Source of the DNA: Paraburkholderia sp. PGU19
GTDB lineage: Bacteria > Pseudomonadota > Gammaproteobacteria > Burkholderiales > Burkholderiaceae
Direction: 5' to 3'
Length of the DNA stretch: 64,000 nt
NCBI RefSeq assembly: GCF_013426915.1
Contig: NZ_AP023180.1
Location: forward strand, 930,001 to 994,000
A model generated the notes under the pieces. That model had not been told where the DNA came from. It saw only the letters and a list, made by a program, of their open reading frames with translations, and did not search any database. A program made the translations under genes and the position numbers. Of the stretch, positions 38,908 through 48,082 are shown in pieces. The number at the start of each line of letters is the position of its first letter. The stretch's first letter is position 1.

Positions 38908-40422
38908 CTAAGCCGTTTTGATCGCGCGCAAAGACGCGCGCTGCTGATGCCGGACCAGCGTCACACTGAGCGCAATGCAGATGACCATCAATACCGCATT
39001 GATCGCGAGGCTACGCTGGAACGCGTACGCATAGCCCGCCGCCGACGCGTTCGCCGACAACGCGCCAAAGAACACGCCGCTAATGGCAGCCGTGCCGAAC
39101 GCCGAGCCGATCTGTAGCGTCGACGTCACCACGCCCGACGCAAGCCCTGCCTTCGCCGGCTCCACTTCGCCGAGCACGATGCGCATGATGGACGGCAACA
39201 CGAGCCCTTGCCCGACGCCGGCAAGAACGAGCCCCGCATAGAACAATGCACCGAGCGCCGCGTGCGTCGCAGCCCAGCCCGTCACCGAGAAACCAAGCGC
39301 CATCATCGAGAAGCCGAGCGTCAGCACATGACCGCCGATGCGCCGCACGACGGCGGGCGACGTCAGTGGCCCGGCGACGAAGCCGAGCGCGAACGGCATG
39401 ATCGCGATGCCGGATTGCAGCGGCGTCCAGTGCAAGCCCGTCTGCAGATAGATGCCGTACGTGAGAAAGAACGCGCTATTGCAATAGAACAGAAAGGCGA
39501 GCACGAGCCCCGTCGAAAACGCCGGATTGCGGAACAACTGAAGATCGACGAGCGGGCTGCCGCCGCTACGCTCGACGCGACGCTCAGTCGCGATGAACGC
39601 GCCAAGCGCAGGCACCGCGAGCGCGAACATCGCGAAGGTCCACCACGGCCAGCCGGCTTCGCGGCCGTGTGTCATCGGATAGATCAGCAGGATCAGCACC
39701 AGCGACAGCAGCGCGACGCCTCCCAGATCGACGCCCTCGCGCGTCGCCGACTGGTTTTCCGGCACGTACTTCCAAGCGCCGATAAACGCCAGCACGCCGA
39801 CAGGAATGTTGATCAGAAAGATGGCGCGCCAGTCGAGGCCGAACGGCTGGTATGTAATCAGCGCGCCGCCGCCCAGTTGCCCGACGATCGACGCGAGTCC
39901 GAACACGAAGCCGTAAAAGCCCATCACGCGAGTCTGCTGATGCAGCGGCACGACGGTGCGCACGGTCGCGAGCACCTGTGGCGCCATCACCGAGGCCGCC
40001 ATGCCCTGCACGATGCGCGCGATCACGAGCACGTGCCCATTCGGCGCGAAGCCGCACAGCGCCGACGCGACGACGAAGCCCGCCATCCCCGTCATGAACA
40101 TGCGCCGCCGGCCAAACAGGTCGCCGAGCCGCCCACCCGTGATCAACAACACCGCATACGCTGACGCGTAGGCGGAGACGATCAGCTGCAATTGAGCGTC
40201 GCTGGCGTTCAAGCCCGTGTGGATCGCGGGCAGCGCCAGATTGACGATGAAATAGTCGAGCGGCGCGAGAAATGCGCCGACGAACAGCACAGTCAGCGCG
40301 AGCCCTTGCCGCTCGAAGCGCTGCTGCCCGTGCGCTTCGGCGCGCGGCGCCCGCTTGTCTGCTTGCTGCGCGGATGCGGACGGCAAGACGACGCCCGACG
40401 CTTTCATGCACTTTTCATTCAT
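38908..40422 (-). CDS. MFS drug efflux transporter, DHA2 (EmrB/QacA) family
   Basis: About 504 residues with fourteen hydrophobic helices. Motif A is GGRLGDLFGRRRMF; motif C-like Gly-rich helices follow; TM1 begins LFVGAFLAPLDYFIVNLALP. Exports hydrophobic drugs or solvents by proton exchange. The start at 40422 (MNEKCMKAS) lacks a good ribosome binding site; 40407 is an alternative. Second gene after a tetR gene, with an operator-like motif overlapping the proposed start codon. Confidence 0.9.
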   Translation of the reverse strand: MNEKCMKASGVVLPSASAQQADKRAPRAEAHGQQRFERQGLALTVLFVGAFLAPLDYFIVNLALPAIHTGLNASDAQLQLIVSAYASAYAVLLITGGRLGDLFGRRRMFMTGMAGFVVASALCGFAPNGHVLVIARIVQGMAASVMAPQVLATVRTVVPLHQQTRVMGFYGFVFGLASIVGQLGGGALITYQPFGLDWRAIFLINIPVGVLAFIGAWKYVPENQSATREGVDLGGVALLSLVLILLIYPMTHGREAGWPWWTFAMFALAVPALGAFIATERRVERSGGSPLVDLQLFRNPAFSTGLVLAFLFYCNSAFFLTYGIYLQTGLHWTPLQSGIAIMPFALGFVAGPLTSPAVVRRIGGHVLTLGFSMMALGFSVTGWAATHAALGALFYAGLVLAGVGQGLVLPSIMRIVLGEVEPAKAGLASGVVTSTLQIGSAFGTAAISGVFFGALSANASAAGYAYAFQRSLAINAVLMVICIALSVTLVRHQQRASLRAIKTA

Positions 40423-40442
40423 GACTGAACGTTCAAAAATTC
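40421..40442. promoter_or_regulatory. TetR operator candidate 1 (before the MFS gene)
   Basis: Contains the perfect palindrome TGAACGTTCA in a 22-base context that matches 20 of 22 positions of the motif at 41100-41121. It lies in the 32-base gap between tetR and the MFS gene. Confidence 0.7.
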
Positions 40443-40454
40443 GAGAAAAAATTT

Positions 40455-41087
40455 TCAGGTGAGCGCACGCATCGCCACATCGACGACTGCTTTCAACTCG
40501 TCTTCCTTGCGCTTGCATTTGTTGAGCACGCGCAGACCTTGCGTCAAGCACAGCAGAAAATCCGCGACCGCCTTTTCATCGAGGTCGCCGTTGAACACAC
40601 CCGCGGCCTGCCCGCGGATCACGGCCGCCGCGAGCAGCGTGACGACACGCCGCTGGATCGCGCGGATCTTCGCGTGCAGCGCTTCGTCGTCGGGTTGTAG
40701 TTCGAGCGTGCTATTGGTGATGAAGCAGCCCGTCAGCGTCGACGCAGTGCGTGTGTGATGCAGCAGTGCATTGCGCAATGCGACATCGGGCGGGACATTT
40801 GCGTTCAGCCGCTCGACGAGGCCGGCAATCGCCCCTTCCGCGTAATGATCGAGCGCGGCCATCATGATGCCGTGCTTGTCGCCAAACACGCCGTACAGGC
40901 TGCCGCGCAGCACGCCCGTCGCGTTGCAGAGATCGTCGACGGATGTCGCGTGAAAGCCGTTGCGCCAGAACACCTTGCCGGCTTCAGCGAGCACGGCGGC
41001 CGTGTCGAATTCGCGTGGGCGGCCGCGCGGACACGCCGCCTCCCGTTTGGCGGCGCTCGCGTGCCGGGGTGCTGTGTTATCGGTCAT
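40455..41087 (-). CDS. TetR-family transcriptional regulator
   Basis: 210 residues. The DNA-binding domain (about 22-70) shows GRPREFDTAAVLAEAGKVFW and ATSVDDLCNATGVLRGSLYG, the classical helix-turn-helix. The C-terminal domain includes GCFITNSTLELQPDD, seen in AcrR/YxaF-type regulators of efflux pumps. It lies directly upstream of the DHA2 pump on the same strand. The same 22-base motif precedes both genes, which points to autoregulation and pump repression. Confidence 0.9.
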   Translation of the reverse strand: MTDNTAPRHASAAKREAACPRGRPREFDTAAVLAEAGKVFWRNGFHATSVDDLCNATGVLRGSLYGVFGDKHGIMMAALDHYAEGAIAGLVERLNANVPPDVALRNALLHHTRTASTLTGCFITNSTLELQPDDEALHAKIRAIQRRVVTLLAAAVIRGQAAGVFNGDLDEKAVADFLLCLTQGLRVLNKCKRKEDELKAVVDVAMRALT

Positions 41088-41099
41088 GCACGGGAGTTT

Positions 41100-41121
41100 A
41101 TGACTGTACGTTCAATAATTC
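41100..41121. promoter_or_regulatory. TetR operator candidate 2 (before tetR)
   Basis: Imperfect palindrome TGTACGTTCA, in the same flanking context as the site at 40421-40442 (two mismatches in 22). It sits 13 bases upstream of the tetR start codon. Confidence 0.7.
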
Positions 41122-41454
41122 AAGGAGATATCCTGGCGGAGTGCGTCTGATCAGTGTCCTCGCACAATAGACCTCAAAAATTGAGCAATAGACTTGGAAA
41201 CGCCGCTAAAGGCCGTGCAATCGACTTTGAAAAATGAAAGCTGCTTTTGATACTTCACGTATCAGTGGCTTCCGCGCAGGGTCGAAAAAGACGTATCCAT
41301 CATTGCGGTAATTCGCCGCCCTCGCATATCACGAATAACTCGTGATGCAAGCGTGGTGGCGGCTGGACGAAGGCCACCGTCGCGGCACGGAAACTGCTGT
41401 CAGTGATCACGGGCCGACGTTCGAGCCCTTCCGGTGCGACGAATGGCGGTGACC
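41122..41454. other. Intergenic region, no gene seen
   Basis: About 330 bp between divergent tetR and the NRAMP-like gene. It must hold promoters for both directions; none could be assigned with confidence. Confidence 0.35.
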
Positions 41455-42753
41455 ATGAAAACATATGAAAACGGACAGGCCGAGCCGGAGCTTGTTGTCG
41501 AAGATGAGGCGGAGCGTTCATGGATGAAGCGCCTCGGTCCTGGATTGATTACCGGCGCGGCGGACGATGACCCCAGCGGAATCGCAACCTACACCCAGGC
41601 GGGTGCGCAGTTCGGATTCGGTCTGCTTTGGACAATGCTACTCACCTACCCGCTCATGGTCGCGATCCAGTCCGTCAGCGCACGGCTGGGACGTGTCACT
41701 GGCCGTGGTCTGGCGACAAATCTCCGCCGTCACTATCCGGCGCCCATTCTCTATGCGGCCGTATTGGTGCTGCTCGTCGCCAACACGATCAATATCGCCG
41801 CCGATCTTGCAGCCATGGGTGCTGCTGCAAAGCTCGTGCTCGGTGGACCTGTCCAGCTTTACGTCGTACTTCTTGGCGCCGCCTCTATCCTGTTGCAGGT
41901 CTTCGTTACCTACGAGCGCTACGCACGCTTCCTGAAGTGGCTGACACTTGCGCTGTTCGCATACGTGGCCATGGCGTTTGTCATCCCGATCGACTGGAAG
42001 GCGGTAGGAGTGAGCATCGTCAAGCCACCCGTCAGCTTCTCAGGCGACTACCTGACGACAGTCGTCGCAGTGCTGGGTACGACAATCAGCCCGTATCTGT
42101 TCTTCTGGCAGGCGTCTCAGGAAGTCGAGGAGATCCGTTCACACCCTTCCCAGCAACCGCTATTACGCGCGCCGCTGCAGGCGAGTGTCCAGCTCAAGCG
42201 GATCAACATCGATACGTGGGTTGGCATGGCGCTGTCCAATGCCGTTGCCTTCTTCATCATGCTATCCGCTGCTGCGACGCTGCATGCCCACCATGTCGAG
42301 GTGAAAACGACAGCCGACGCAGCTAGCGCGCTTAAACCGATCGCCGGAGAAATGGCGTTTGCCCTCTTCAGTCTTGGAATTGTCGGAACAGGGCTACTCG
42401 CCTTGCCTGTTCTCGCAGGGTCGGCAGCCTACGCGGCGGCGGGCGCGATGAAATGGCGAAATAGCCTTGCCTTGCAGGTCAACCTGGCGAAACCGTTTTA
42501 CGCAGTCGTTGCAGTCGCAATTCTTGGTGGCGTTGCGCTCACATTCGCGCATCTCGATCCCATCAAGGCCTTGTACTGGAGCGCCGTCATCAACGGGATC
42601 GCGGCCGTGCCGATCATGGCGCTCGTGATGCTGATGGCAGGCAGCCGGGACGTGATGGGGAAGTTTGCCCTGAAGGGTGTGTTGCTGTGGATTGGATGGC
42701 TGGCAACGGGCGTAATGGGCCTGGCGGCGATCGGCATGTTCTGGCCGACCTGA
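41455..42753 (+). CDS. NRAMP-related divalent metal transporter
   Basis: 432 residues, about eleven membrane helices. The TM1 metal motif is Asp-Asp-Pro-Ser-Gly (residues 38-42) instead of the canonical DPGN, and the TM6 region reads TTISPYLFFW in place of the MPH motif, so the metal-coordinating Met is missing. This variant pattern is that of NRAMP-related proteins, some of which carry Mg2+ rather than Mn2+/Fe2+. The assignment to that subgroup is inference. The start at 41455 rather than 41434 is by homology. Confidence 0.85.
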   Translation: MKTYENGQAEPELVVEDEAERSWMKRLGPGLITGAADDDPSGIATYTQAGAQFGFGLLWTMLLTYPLMVAIQSVSARLGRVTGRGLATNLRRHYPAPILYAAVLVLLVANTINIAADLAAMGAAAKLVLGGPVQLYVVLLGAASILLQVFVTYERYARFLKWLTLALFAYVAMAFVIPIDWKAVGVSIVKPPVSFSGDYLTTVVAVLGTTISPYLFFWQASQEVEEIRSHPSQQPLLRAPLQASVQLKRINIDTWVGMALSNAVAFFIMLSAAATLHAHHVEVKTTADAASALKPIAGEMAFALFSLGIVGTGLLALPVLAGSAAYAAAGAMKWRNSLALQVNLAKPFYAVVAVAILGGVALTFAHLDPIKALYWSAVINGIAAVPIMALVMLMAGSRDVMGKFALKGVLLWIGWLATGVMGLAAIGMFWPT

Positions 42754-42783
42754 GGCAAAGGGCAGAGCCATAATGGCAGCACA

Positions 42784-43030
42784 ATGAGTCAGCCGAAGAC
42801 GTAGCGCCTCCGCGACGCCTCGCGCGATCTACTATGCGCTCGCGTCCCACATCGCGGTGGCCGCCTGCAAATACGTGGTCGCGTTGCTGACAAATTCGGG
42901 AGCAGCTCTGACTGAAGCGATTCGTTCGAGTGCCGACTCTCTCAACCAGTTCATCATGCTTTACGGCCATCGACGAGACGTAGCGCTGAAGGGGGGAACC
43001 TCACATTTCGGCGATAGCTGCGTGCGTTAA
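42784..43030 (+). pseudogene. Cation diffusion facilitator (CDF) transporter fragment
   Basis: From 42827 the frame encodes IYYALASHIAVAACKYVVAL, then NSGAALTEAIRSSADSLNQF and IMLYGHRR, the first two helices of a CDF (CzcD-type) metal exporter, then runs into unrelated residues and a stop at 43030. The likely ATG at 42784 is in a different frame and meets a stop at codon 7. So the gene has a 5' frameshift and has lost about 80% of its length. It lies 30 bases after the NRAMP-like gene. Confidence 0.75.
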
Positions 43031-43044
43031 TAGTCTCATCAAGA

Positions 43045-43377
43045 TTAGCGGGACTCCGCCGGTTTCCAGTTGCCGATCATTTCTGCCGCATCAGCCCTAT
43101 CGCGTTTAATTAATCGCTCGCCAAGGACAAGGACAAAACCTTCGAGGTCCCCGGTTCCGTTATTCGCGACAAAAGCAGACAATGTTTCTCCGATCGCCTG
43201 CATTAGGGAGGATTGAGTAAGGGTACTCGCGATCACCGACGATCCACGGGCTAATTCGAGGGTGTATCTGCTCTCAATCAGAGAGCGAGCAGCTTTGAGC
43301 CGACTGCTTTTCGACACTCGCGGGTTTGCGCTTCTTTCAATCATTTCGTTGTAGCAGCAACTACTGATTCGACGCAA
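43045..43377 (-). CDS. Hypothetical protein
   Basis: Open frame of 110 residues (or 99 from the Met at 43344). The product is mostly helical-looking, with no membrane segment: LKAARSLIESRYTLELARG, then LMQAIGETLSAFVANNGTG and GFVLVLGERLIKRDRADA. I do not recognise the family. Base composition is lower in GC than typical genes here, which fits recent acquisition. No good ribosome binding site was seen. Reads towards the CDF fragment. Confidence 0.4.
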   Translation of the reverse strand: MRRISSCCYNEMIERSANPRVSKSSRLKAARSLIESRYTLELARGSSVIASTLTQSSLMQAIGETLSAFVANNGTGDLEGFVLVLGERLIKRDRADAAEMIGNWKPAESR

Positions 43378-43736
43378 AGTACTACCGCCACCACTTTAAA
43401 TAATGCAACGTTGATGAATGTTACTCAATGATCTCTGCAAACGTGAGACAAACATCTCGTCGCTATCCGCCAGATAATTTGTCAGTCGTATTCGAACCAG
43501 CGACAGCGCAATGCCTCAAGGCAAGCTACTCAAAACACCGTCGAGCAAAGACGATAAGAAAGTACTCTGAGACGCATTTTCACAATTGCGCTTGAGCGGC
43601 GAACACGTGCATCAGTCCGCCATCCGCGGCTGGCGCGACCCCGGACATTGCGACTGCGCGATGCAACGCTAATGGCGCGCTGGCGCGGGCCGTCGCCTAA
43701 AATGAAAGTGCGACGACCGACCTGAAGGAGGATGTC
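43378..43736. other. Intergenic region, no gene seen
   Basis: About 360 bp of mixed composition, AT-rich on the left and GC-rich on the right. No open frame with ribosome binding site and no strong hairpin noted. Confidence 0.35.
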
Positions 43737-43898
43737 GTGAGTGAAACGTTTATGGCGTACCTGATGGGTCCGGCCGTGATGTTAGTGGTCGGCGTGGTGC
43801 TATGGCTTGCCGCCCGCTATCACGGGAACGCAAGCGAGGGACGATCAAGCCGATGGCTCGATACCCATTACGTCGACCTGATGCATCATCGACATTGA
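43737..43898 (+). CDS. Small single-pass membrane protein (53 aa, GTG start)
   Basis: A GTG start at 43737 is preceded by AAGGAGG at ideal spacing. The product has one hydrophobic helix (MGPAVMLVVGVVLWLAARYH) with a short N-terminus and a His/Arg-rich tail ending DLMHHRH. The strong ribosome binding site and helix make it likely to be real, although it is very short. Function unknown. Confidence 0.6.
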   Translation: MSETFMAYLMGPAVMLVVGVVLWLAARYHGNASEGRSSRWLDTHYVDLMHHRH

Positions 43899-44024
43899 GG
43901 GTTCCCCCATCAGTGATCGTGTCGTTCGGTGGATGGCAACGAAAGACCCGTAGCCTCGCCACATCAATTCGATGATCGCGCACTGACTGCCCGATCCGGG
44001 CGGTGGTCCATATGGATCGACATC

Positions 44025-44219
44025 TCAGTGCAAGCGCGAAAGAGTACGAAGCAGGGAATCGCCGTCCTGGGTCACGCGAGGCAGCACGCCCCCTCCCGCC
44101 AACCGCTCCATTGCGACCAGCTGACGGTCGAGTAATACGTCGAGTTCCGTCCGGTCGGCAATCTGGTCGGCGGAGTCCTTGACCAGCATCAAGGTCGCGA
44201 ATTCGTGAGCGCTAAGCAT
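44025..44219 (-). CDS. Small conserved-type hypothetical protein (64 aa)
   Basis: The ATG at 44219 follows AGGAGG at four bases. The product begins MLSAHEFATLMLVKDSADQI and ends DGDSLLRTLSRLH; it is amphipathic and helical, without membrane segments. I recall similar short proteins in Burkholderia-group genomes but know no function. Isolated between the small membrane protein and 6-phosphogluconate dehydrogenase. Confidence 0.65.
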   Translation of the reverse strand: MLSAHEFATLMLVKDSADQIADRTELDVLLDRQLVAMERLAGGGVLPRVTQDGDSLLRTLSRLH

Positions 44220-44674
44220 GCTGCCTCCTGATAGATCGACCAGGTGCACCAGGTGCGATAGGGATCGAGCCGGTCAAGGCGTTCGCTTTTGGCGACGCAT
44301 GGCCGGCGGCGCGTCTGGCTGCAATGTGCGGTGGAAGTGGATAGTAGAAGCAGGTTCGGGACGCGGCAATTCGGGTCGTCCCGCATATTGGACGTGCCGA
44401 CCATTACAGTTTGTCAGATGAGGCCGCTAATATGCACACGTGCCCCTTGCCAACCCCGATTGCAGCAATCTGAAGAACCGGGCCTGAATCGATTTCAACT
44501 GCCGGCAAATTCATAGGCGAAATGAAAGCGCTGGCCGGAACTTTTCTCTCTGTTGCGCGCTCTGGTAGAAGCACACGCCGCGGATCGCGCGCACCGATCG
44601 ACGGACACGATGCCGCTCATGCAAAGAAGCTGCGCGTGTGAGATCTCGCTCAACACATACTTTGGGAGCGGCAC
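44220..44674. other. Intergenic region, no gene seen
   Basis: About 455 bp. No frame with a credible start was found. It should carry promoters for the 64-aa gene and for gnd. Confidence 0.35.
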
Positions 44675-45700
44675 ATGCAACTTGGAATGATTGGACTGGG
44701 ACGCATGGGCGCCGACATGGTGCGGCGGCTTTCGCAGGGCGGTCAGCAGTGCGTCGTGTTCGACGTCCAGCCCGCAGCGGTGCAGCGCCTCCAGCAGGAA
44801 GGCATCGACGGCGCGTCGACGCTCGAAGATCTGGTGGCCAGGCTGAATAAACCGCGCGCCGTGTGGCTCATGGTGCCTGCGGCCGTGGTTGATTCGACGC
44901 TCGAAAAACTGGTTCCGCTGCTAGAGCCGGGCGATATCGTGATCGACGGCGGCAACTCGCACTATCACGACGACATCCGCCGCGGCAACGAACTCGGTGC
45001 GAAAAAACTGCATTACGTCGATGTCGGCACGAGCGGCGGCGTGGCGGGCCGCGAACGCGGCTATTGCCTGATGATCGGCGGCGAGACAGACATTGTGAAG
45101 CACCTCGAACCGGTATTCACCGCGCTCGCGCCGGGCGTCGCCGCCGCGCCGCGCACCTCGGACCGCCAGCAGGACAGCAGCACGGCTGAACAGGGTTTCC
45201 TGCATTGCGGACCGCAAGGTGCGGGCCACTTCGTCAAGATGGTCCACAACGGGATCGAGTACGGGATGATGGCCGCGTACGCGGAAGGATTGAACATCCT
45301 GCGACACGCGAACGCGGGCAAGCAGTCGCGCGAAATCGATGCGGAAACCTCGCCGCTGCGCGACCCGCAGTTCTATCAGTACGACCTGAATCTCGGCGAT
45401 ATCGCCGAAGTGTGGAGGCGTGGGAGCGTGATCAGTTCATGGCTGCTCGACCTGATTGCGGGCACGCTCTCGCGCGACGACGAATTGAAGGCCTTCGCGG
45501 GTCGTGTATCTGATTCGGGCGAAGGCCGCTGGACTATCGATGCCGCGATTGACGAAGGCGTGCCTGTGCCCGTGCTGAGCGCCGCGCTTTTTGCACGCTT
45601 CACGTCGCGCGGCGAAGCGGAGTTCGCGAATCGCGTGCTCTCCGCAATGCGCAAGGACTTCGGCGGTCATGCGGAAAAGCCAGGCTCTGCGACCACCTAA
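44675..45700 (+). CDS. gnd: 6-phosphogluconate dehydrogenase, decarboxylating (short GndA type)
   Basis: Converts 6-phosphogluconate to ribulose 5-phosphate and CO2 in the oxidative pentose phosphate pathway. The Rossmann motif is GLGRMG (6-11). Active-site features: [19 protein letters not shown] and [16 protein letters not shown] (catalytic Lys). At 341 residues it is the short form, often NAD-preferring, rather than the ~470-residue Gnd. It has an extra polar stretch ([14 protein letters not shown]) before the active-site Lys. GGGAG precedes the start. Confidence 0.92.
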   Translation: MQLGMIGLGRMGADMVRRLSQGGQQCVVFDVQPAAVQRLQQEGIDGASTLEDLVARLNKPRAVWLMVPAAVVDSTLEKLVPLLEPGDIVIDGGNSHYHDDIRRGNELGAKKLHYVDVGTSGGVAGRERGYCLMIGGETDIVKHLEPVFTALAPGVAAAPRTSDRQQDSSTAEQGFLHCGPQGAGHFVKMVHNGIEYGMMAAYAEGLNILRHANAGKQSREIDAETSPLRDPQFYQYDLNLGDIAEVWRRGSVISSWLLDLIAGTLSRDDELKAFAGRVSDSGEGRWTIDAAIDEGVPVPVLSAALFARFTSRGEAEFANRVLSAMRKDFGGHAEKPGSATT

Positions 45701-45893
45701 CGGAAGGCGGCGGCGCACGCATGCGTCACGCCGCCCTGTCCGGAAACGAGGGAGCCGGCATCCTTGCAATACCACTTCGCGCCACTGCATGACGCTCGTG
45801 ATGAAGTTTGAATTGCTCCAATGCCGCTATCCGTGTGCGCATTTCAAGGACCTGCAGCACGGACTGCCGACTCGCCCTTATAGCAATCGAGCC

Positions 45894-46238
45894 TCAACCG
45901 CGGAGCGCCACAGTAGCCACAATGAGGGCCGAGAAGATCAGCGCAGGCGCGAGATGCAGGAACGACTCCCGGTTTCGTAGCAACGTGAAGAGCACGGCGA
46001 CCAGGATCGCACCGGCCAGCGTCAGGCCCAGGACTCTCGTTTGTTGTCCAAAAAGAAGTGCCGCACACAACAGCTCAAGAGCGCCGCAGAGCAAATGAAA
46101 CCATGCCGGGTAACCCCAGCGCGCGAAGTCGCGCTTCACCGCGCCGCGTCCTGCGAGATTGACCACCCCGGCAACCGCGAACAGAACCGCTACGATCGTC
46201 GCGAGAATCGATTCGAAAGATGCAGTGTTCAGCGCCAT
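45894..46238 (-). CDS. DoxX-like small membrane protein
   Basis: 114 residues with four predicted membrane helices, DoxX pattern: LATIVAVLFAVAGVVNLAG, WFHLLCGALELLCAALLF, and a Gly/Ala-rich third helix. Function in this family is poorly known; some are linked to respiratory or redox stress. Starts 2 bases after the stop of the preceding reductase gene with GGAG seven bases upstream, so it is translated from the same mRNA. Confidence 0.87.
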   Translation of the reverse strand: MALNTASFESILATIVAVLFAVAGVVNLAGRGAVKRDFARWGYPAWFHLLCGALELLCAALLFGQQTRVLGLTLAGAILVAVLFTLLRNRESFLHLAPALIFSALIVATVALRG

Positions 46239-46240
46239 CG

Positions 46241-47164
46241 TCACGCTCCGTTGCTGTGCTGAAAGTGCTTCTGTACAGAGAGGTCAGCAATCAGTCCGGG
46301 GCCGTGGGGTTCCCACGCAAGAACTTGCCGGGCATGTTGACCGCTTACTGCCTGGTCGAGCGCCAGTGCGTCAGCAAATGGCCCAAGCGATTGGCGAGCA
46401 TCGTCGAGCGGCCAGTATTCGAGGCGATCGGCACCGACCGAGGCCCGAATCGCTTCACCCATTTCGGCAACAGCAACGGCTTCTTCCGCGACCACGTTGA
46501 AGATCTGTCCCGCGACCCGACCGTCCCCACTTGCCGCCCGCTCCACCGCGCTCAGGTAGGCCGTGGCGAGATCATCGACGTGAACGGCAGGCCAGTGGTT
46601 GCGACCATCGCCGACGACTCTCACACTGCCCGTCTGACGGACCATGCCGGCAAGCATGCCAAAGATGCCGCCGCCGTAGCCGTGCACCATTGCCGGCCTG
46701 AGGATCACGGCAGCAATCGAGCGGCGTGCTGCTAGCGCCAGCACCTGTTGCTCCACTGCGGGCCGCCAGGCGATGAGGGGTGTCGGGTTCAGCGCCGATG
46801 CTTCAGTTACGGGCTCCCCTTCCGTATTGCCGTAGACCCAGGTGCCCGACGTATAGACGAACGCCGCGCCCGGATGCAAATGCGAAAGCATTGCTACAGC
46901 CGCAGCCTCATCGGCAGCAGCGGCCGAAGCATCGTTGGTCGACGCGGCGTGCACCACGCCATCAGCGGCACCGGCTGTCGCAGCGAACGACTGGGGCTCG
47001 CGCAGGTCGCCGGAATGCAGGGTCACACCGAGACGTGCCAGCGCGCCGGCGGCCGCCGAGCTGTCCTCACGCACCAGCGCCGTCACCTGATGGCCGAGGC
47101 TGATCGCCTTGCGCGCGACCGCTTGCCCGATGAAGCCAGTACCACCTGTCATGAACAGTTTCAA
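46241..47164 (-). CDS. NAD-binding epimerase/dehydratase-like SDR protein
   Basis: 307 residues with an N-terminal Rossmann fold MKLFMTGGTGFIGQAVARK and the atypical-SDR active region VYTSGTWVYGN, where the usual Tyr-x3-Lys pair is not complete. Probably an oxidoreductase of unknown substrate. A TTG start at 47164, six bases after TTGGAG, gives the natural N-terminus; a TTG at 47176 is also in frame. Operon with doxX; divergent from a TetR gene with two shared operators. Confidence 0.87.
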   Translation of the reverse strand: MKLFMTGGTGFIGQAVARKAISLGHQVTALVREDSSAAAGALARLGVTLHSGDLREPQSFAATAGAADGVVHAASTNDASAAAADEAAAVAMLSHLHPGAAFVYTSGTWVYGNTEGEPVTEASALNPTPLIAWRPAVEQQVLALAARRSIAAVILRPAMVHGYGGGIFGMLAGMVRQTGSVRVVGDGRNHWPAVHVDDLATAYLSAVERAASGDGRVAGQIFNVVAEEAVAVAEMGEAIRASVGADRLEYWPLDDARQSLGPFADALALDQAVSGQHARQVLAWEPHGPGLIADLSVQKHFQHSNGA

Positions 47165-47204
47165 AGCGTTCTCCAATGATGGCTGCCACGTTGAATAGCC
47201 ATAT

Positions 47205-47228
47205 AAACGAGACCGGTCGGTCTCGTTT
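47205..47228. promoter_or_regulatory. TetR operator candidate A
   Basis: Perfect 10-bp arms AAACGAGACC / GGTCTCGTTT around a four-base GGTC spacer, in the divergent promoter region between the SDR and tetR genes. Confidence 0.8.
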
Positions 47229-47238
47229 CGACAAATCT

Positions 47239-47262
47239 AAACGAGACTGACCAGTCTTGTCA
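47239..47262. promoter_or_regulatory. TetR operator candidate B
   Basis: Second copy of the dyad, arms AAACGAGACT / AGTCTTGTCA around GACC; the right arm is degenerate at two or three positions. Starts 34 bp after operator A. Confidence 0.75.
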
Positions 47263-47291
47263 ACTATTCGACGATCTGGTATTTATCTGAC

Positions 47292-47897
47292 ATGAACACG
47301 TCCTCTCTCCCCGACCTGAGCCCGCTGCAACGCCGTAAGCGGTCCGCCATCCTCGACGGCGCGAAAACCGTTTTTTTAAGCCAGGGTTTTGGTCTGGCAA
47401 CGATGGACGATGTCGCCGCGGTCGCTGGCGTCGGCAAACAGACGGTCTACCGCCACTTCAAGTCGAAGGAGGCGCTCTTCGTTGGTCTGGTGAGCTCGAT
47501 GTGTGCTCAGGCGGGGGGATTTCTTGCCAGCGCTCAGAACGAGAAATCCGATGGATCACCCGAAGTCGAGTTGCGCGAGTTGGGATGGGTGTTGGCACAA
47601 GTCCTTATCACGCCGGATAATCTGCGGCTTTACCGGGCCATCGTTGCTGAGGCCGAGCGTCTTCCGGAACTCGGCCAGGTGTTTTACGAAAACGGGGCAA
47701 AGGTCGTGCGTGCCTTCGCCGCAAAAATTCTGCGAAAGCGATTTGACGAATCGACTGCTGCATTGCGGGCAGCGACATTCGTTCAGTTGGTGCTAGGCGA
47801 CGCGTATCTGGAACTGTCGATTGGCTTCACGGTGCCCGATGTCGACGCGCGCTTTGCGCTGCAGATTGATGAGGCGGTGGCGGCTGCACTTCGCTAA
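47292..47897 (+). CDS. TetR-family transcriptional regulator
   Basis: 201 residues. The helix-turn-helix (about 18-62) shows RRKRSAILDGAKTVFLSQGF and MDDVAAVAGVGKQTVYRHFK, strongly canonical. The C-terminal ligand domain resembles the TetR_C subgroup found with oxidoreductase genes. Divergent from the SDR/doxX operon, sharing two matching dyads, so it very likely represses that operon and itself. Confidence 0.93.
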   Translation: MNTSSLPDLSPLQRRKRSAILDGAKTVFLSQGFGLATMDDVAAVAGVGKQTVYRHFKSKEALFVGLVSSMCAQAGGFLASAQNEKSDGSPEVELRELGWVLAQVLITPDNLRLYRAIVAEAERLPELGQVFYENGAKVVRAFAAKILRKRFDESTAALRAATFVQLVLGDAYLELSIGFTVPDVDARFALQIDEAVAAALR

Positions 47898-48082
47898 GGC
47901 GCGCCGCATACGATGTCGAGCCACTGCATGCGAAGCGCTACGACTTGTAGCACGGGAAGCAAGGCACCGCGTTCCCGAACCCGAACGCATTCGCGCATCG
48001 GTCTCCGCACGATCCTGGCGCTTTTCTCATAACGCGCAGTTCGCGGCCGCAGGCCTTCGCGTTGGGGAGGATCAACCCGCTT

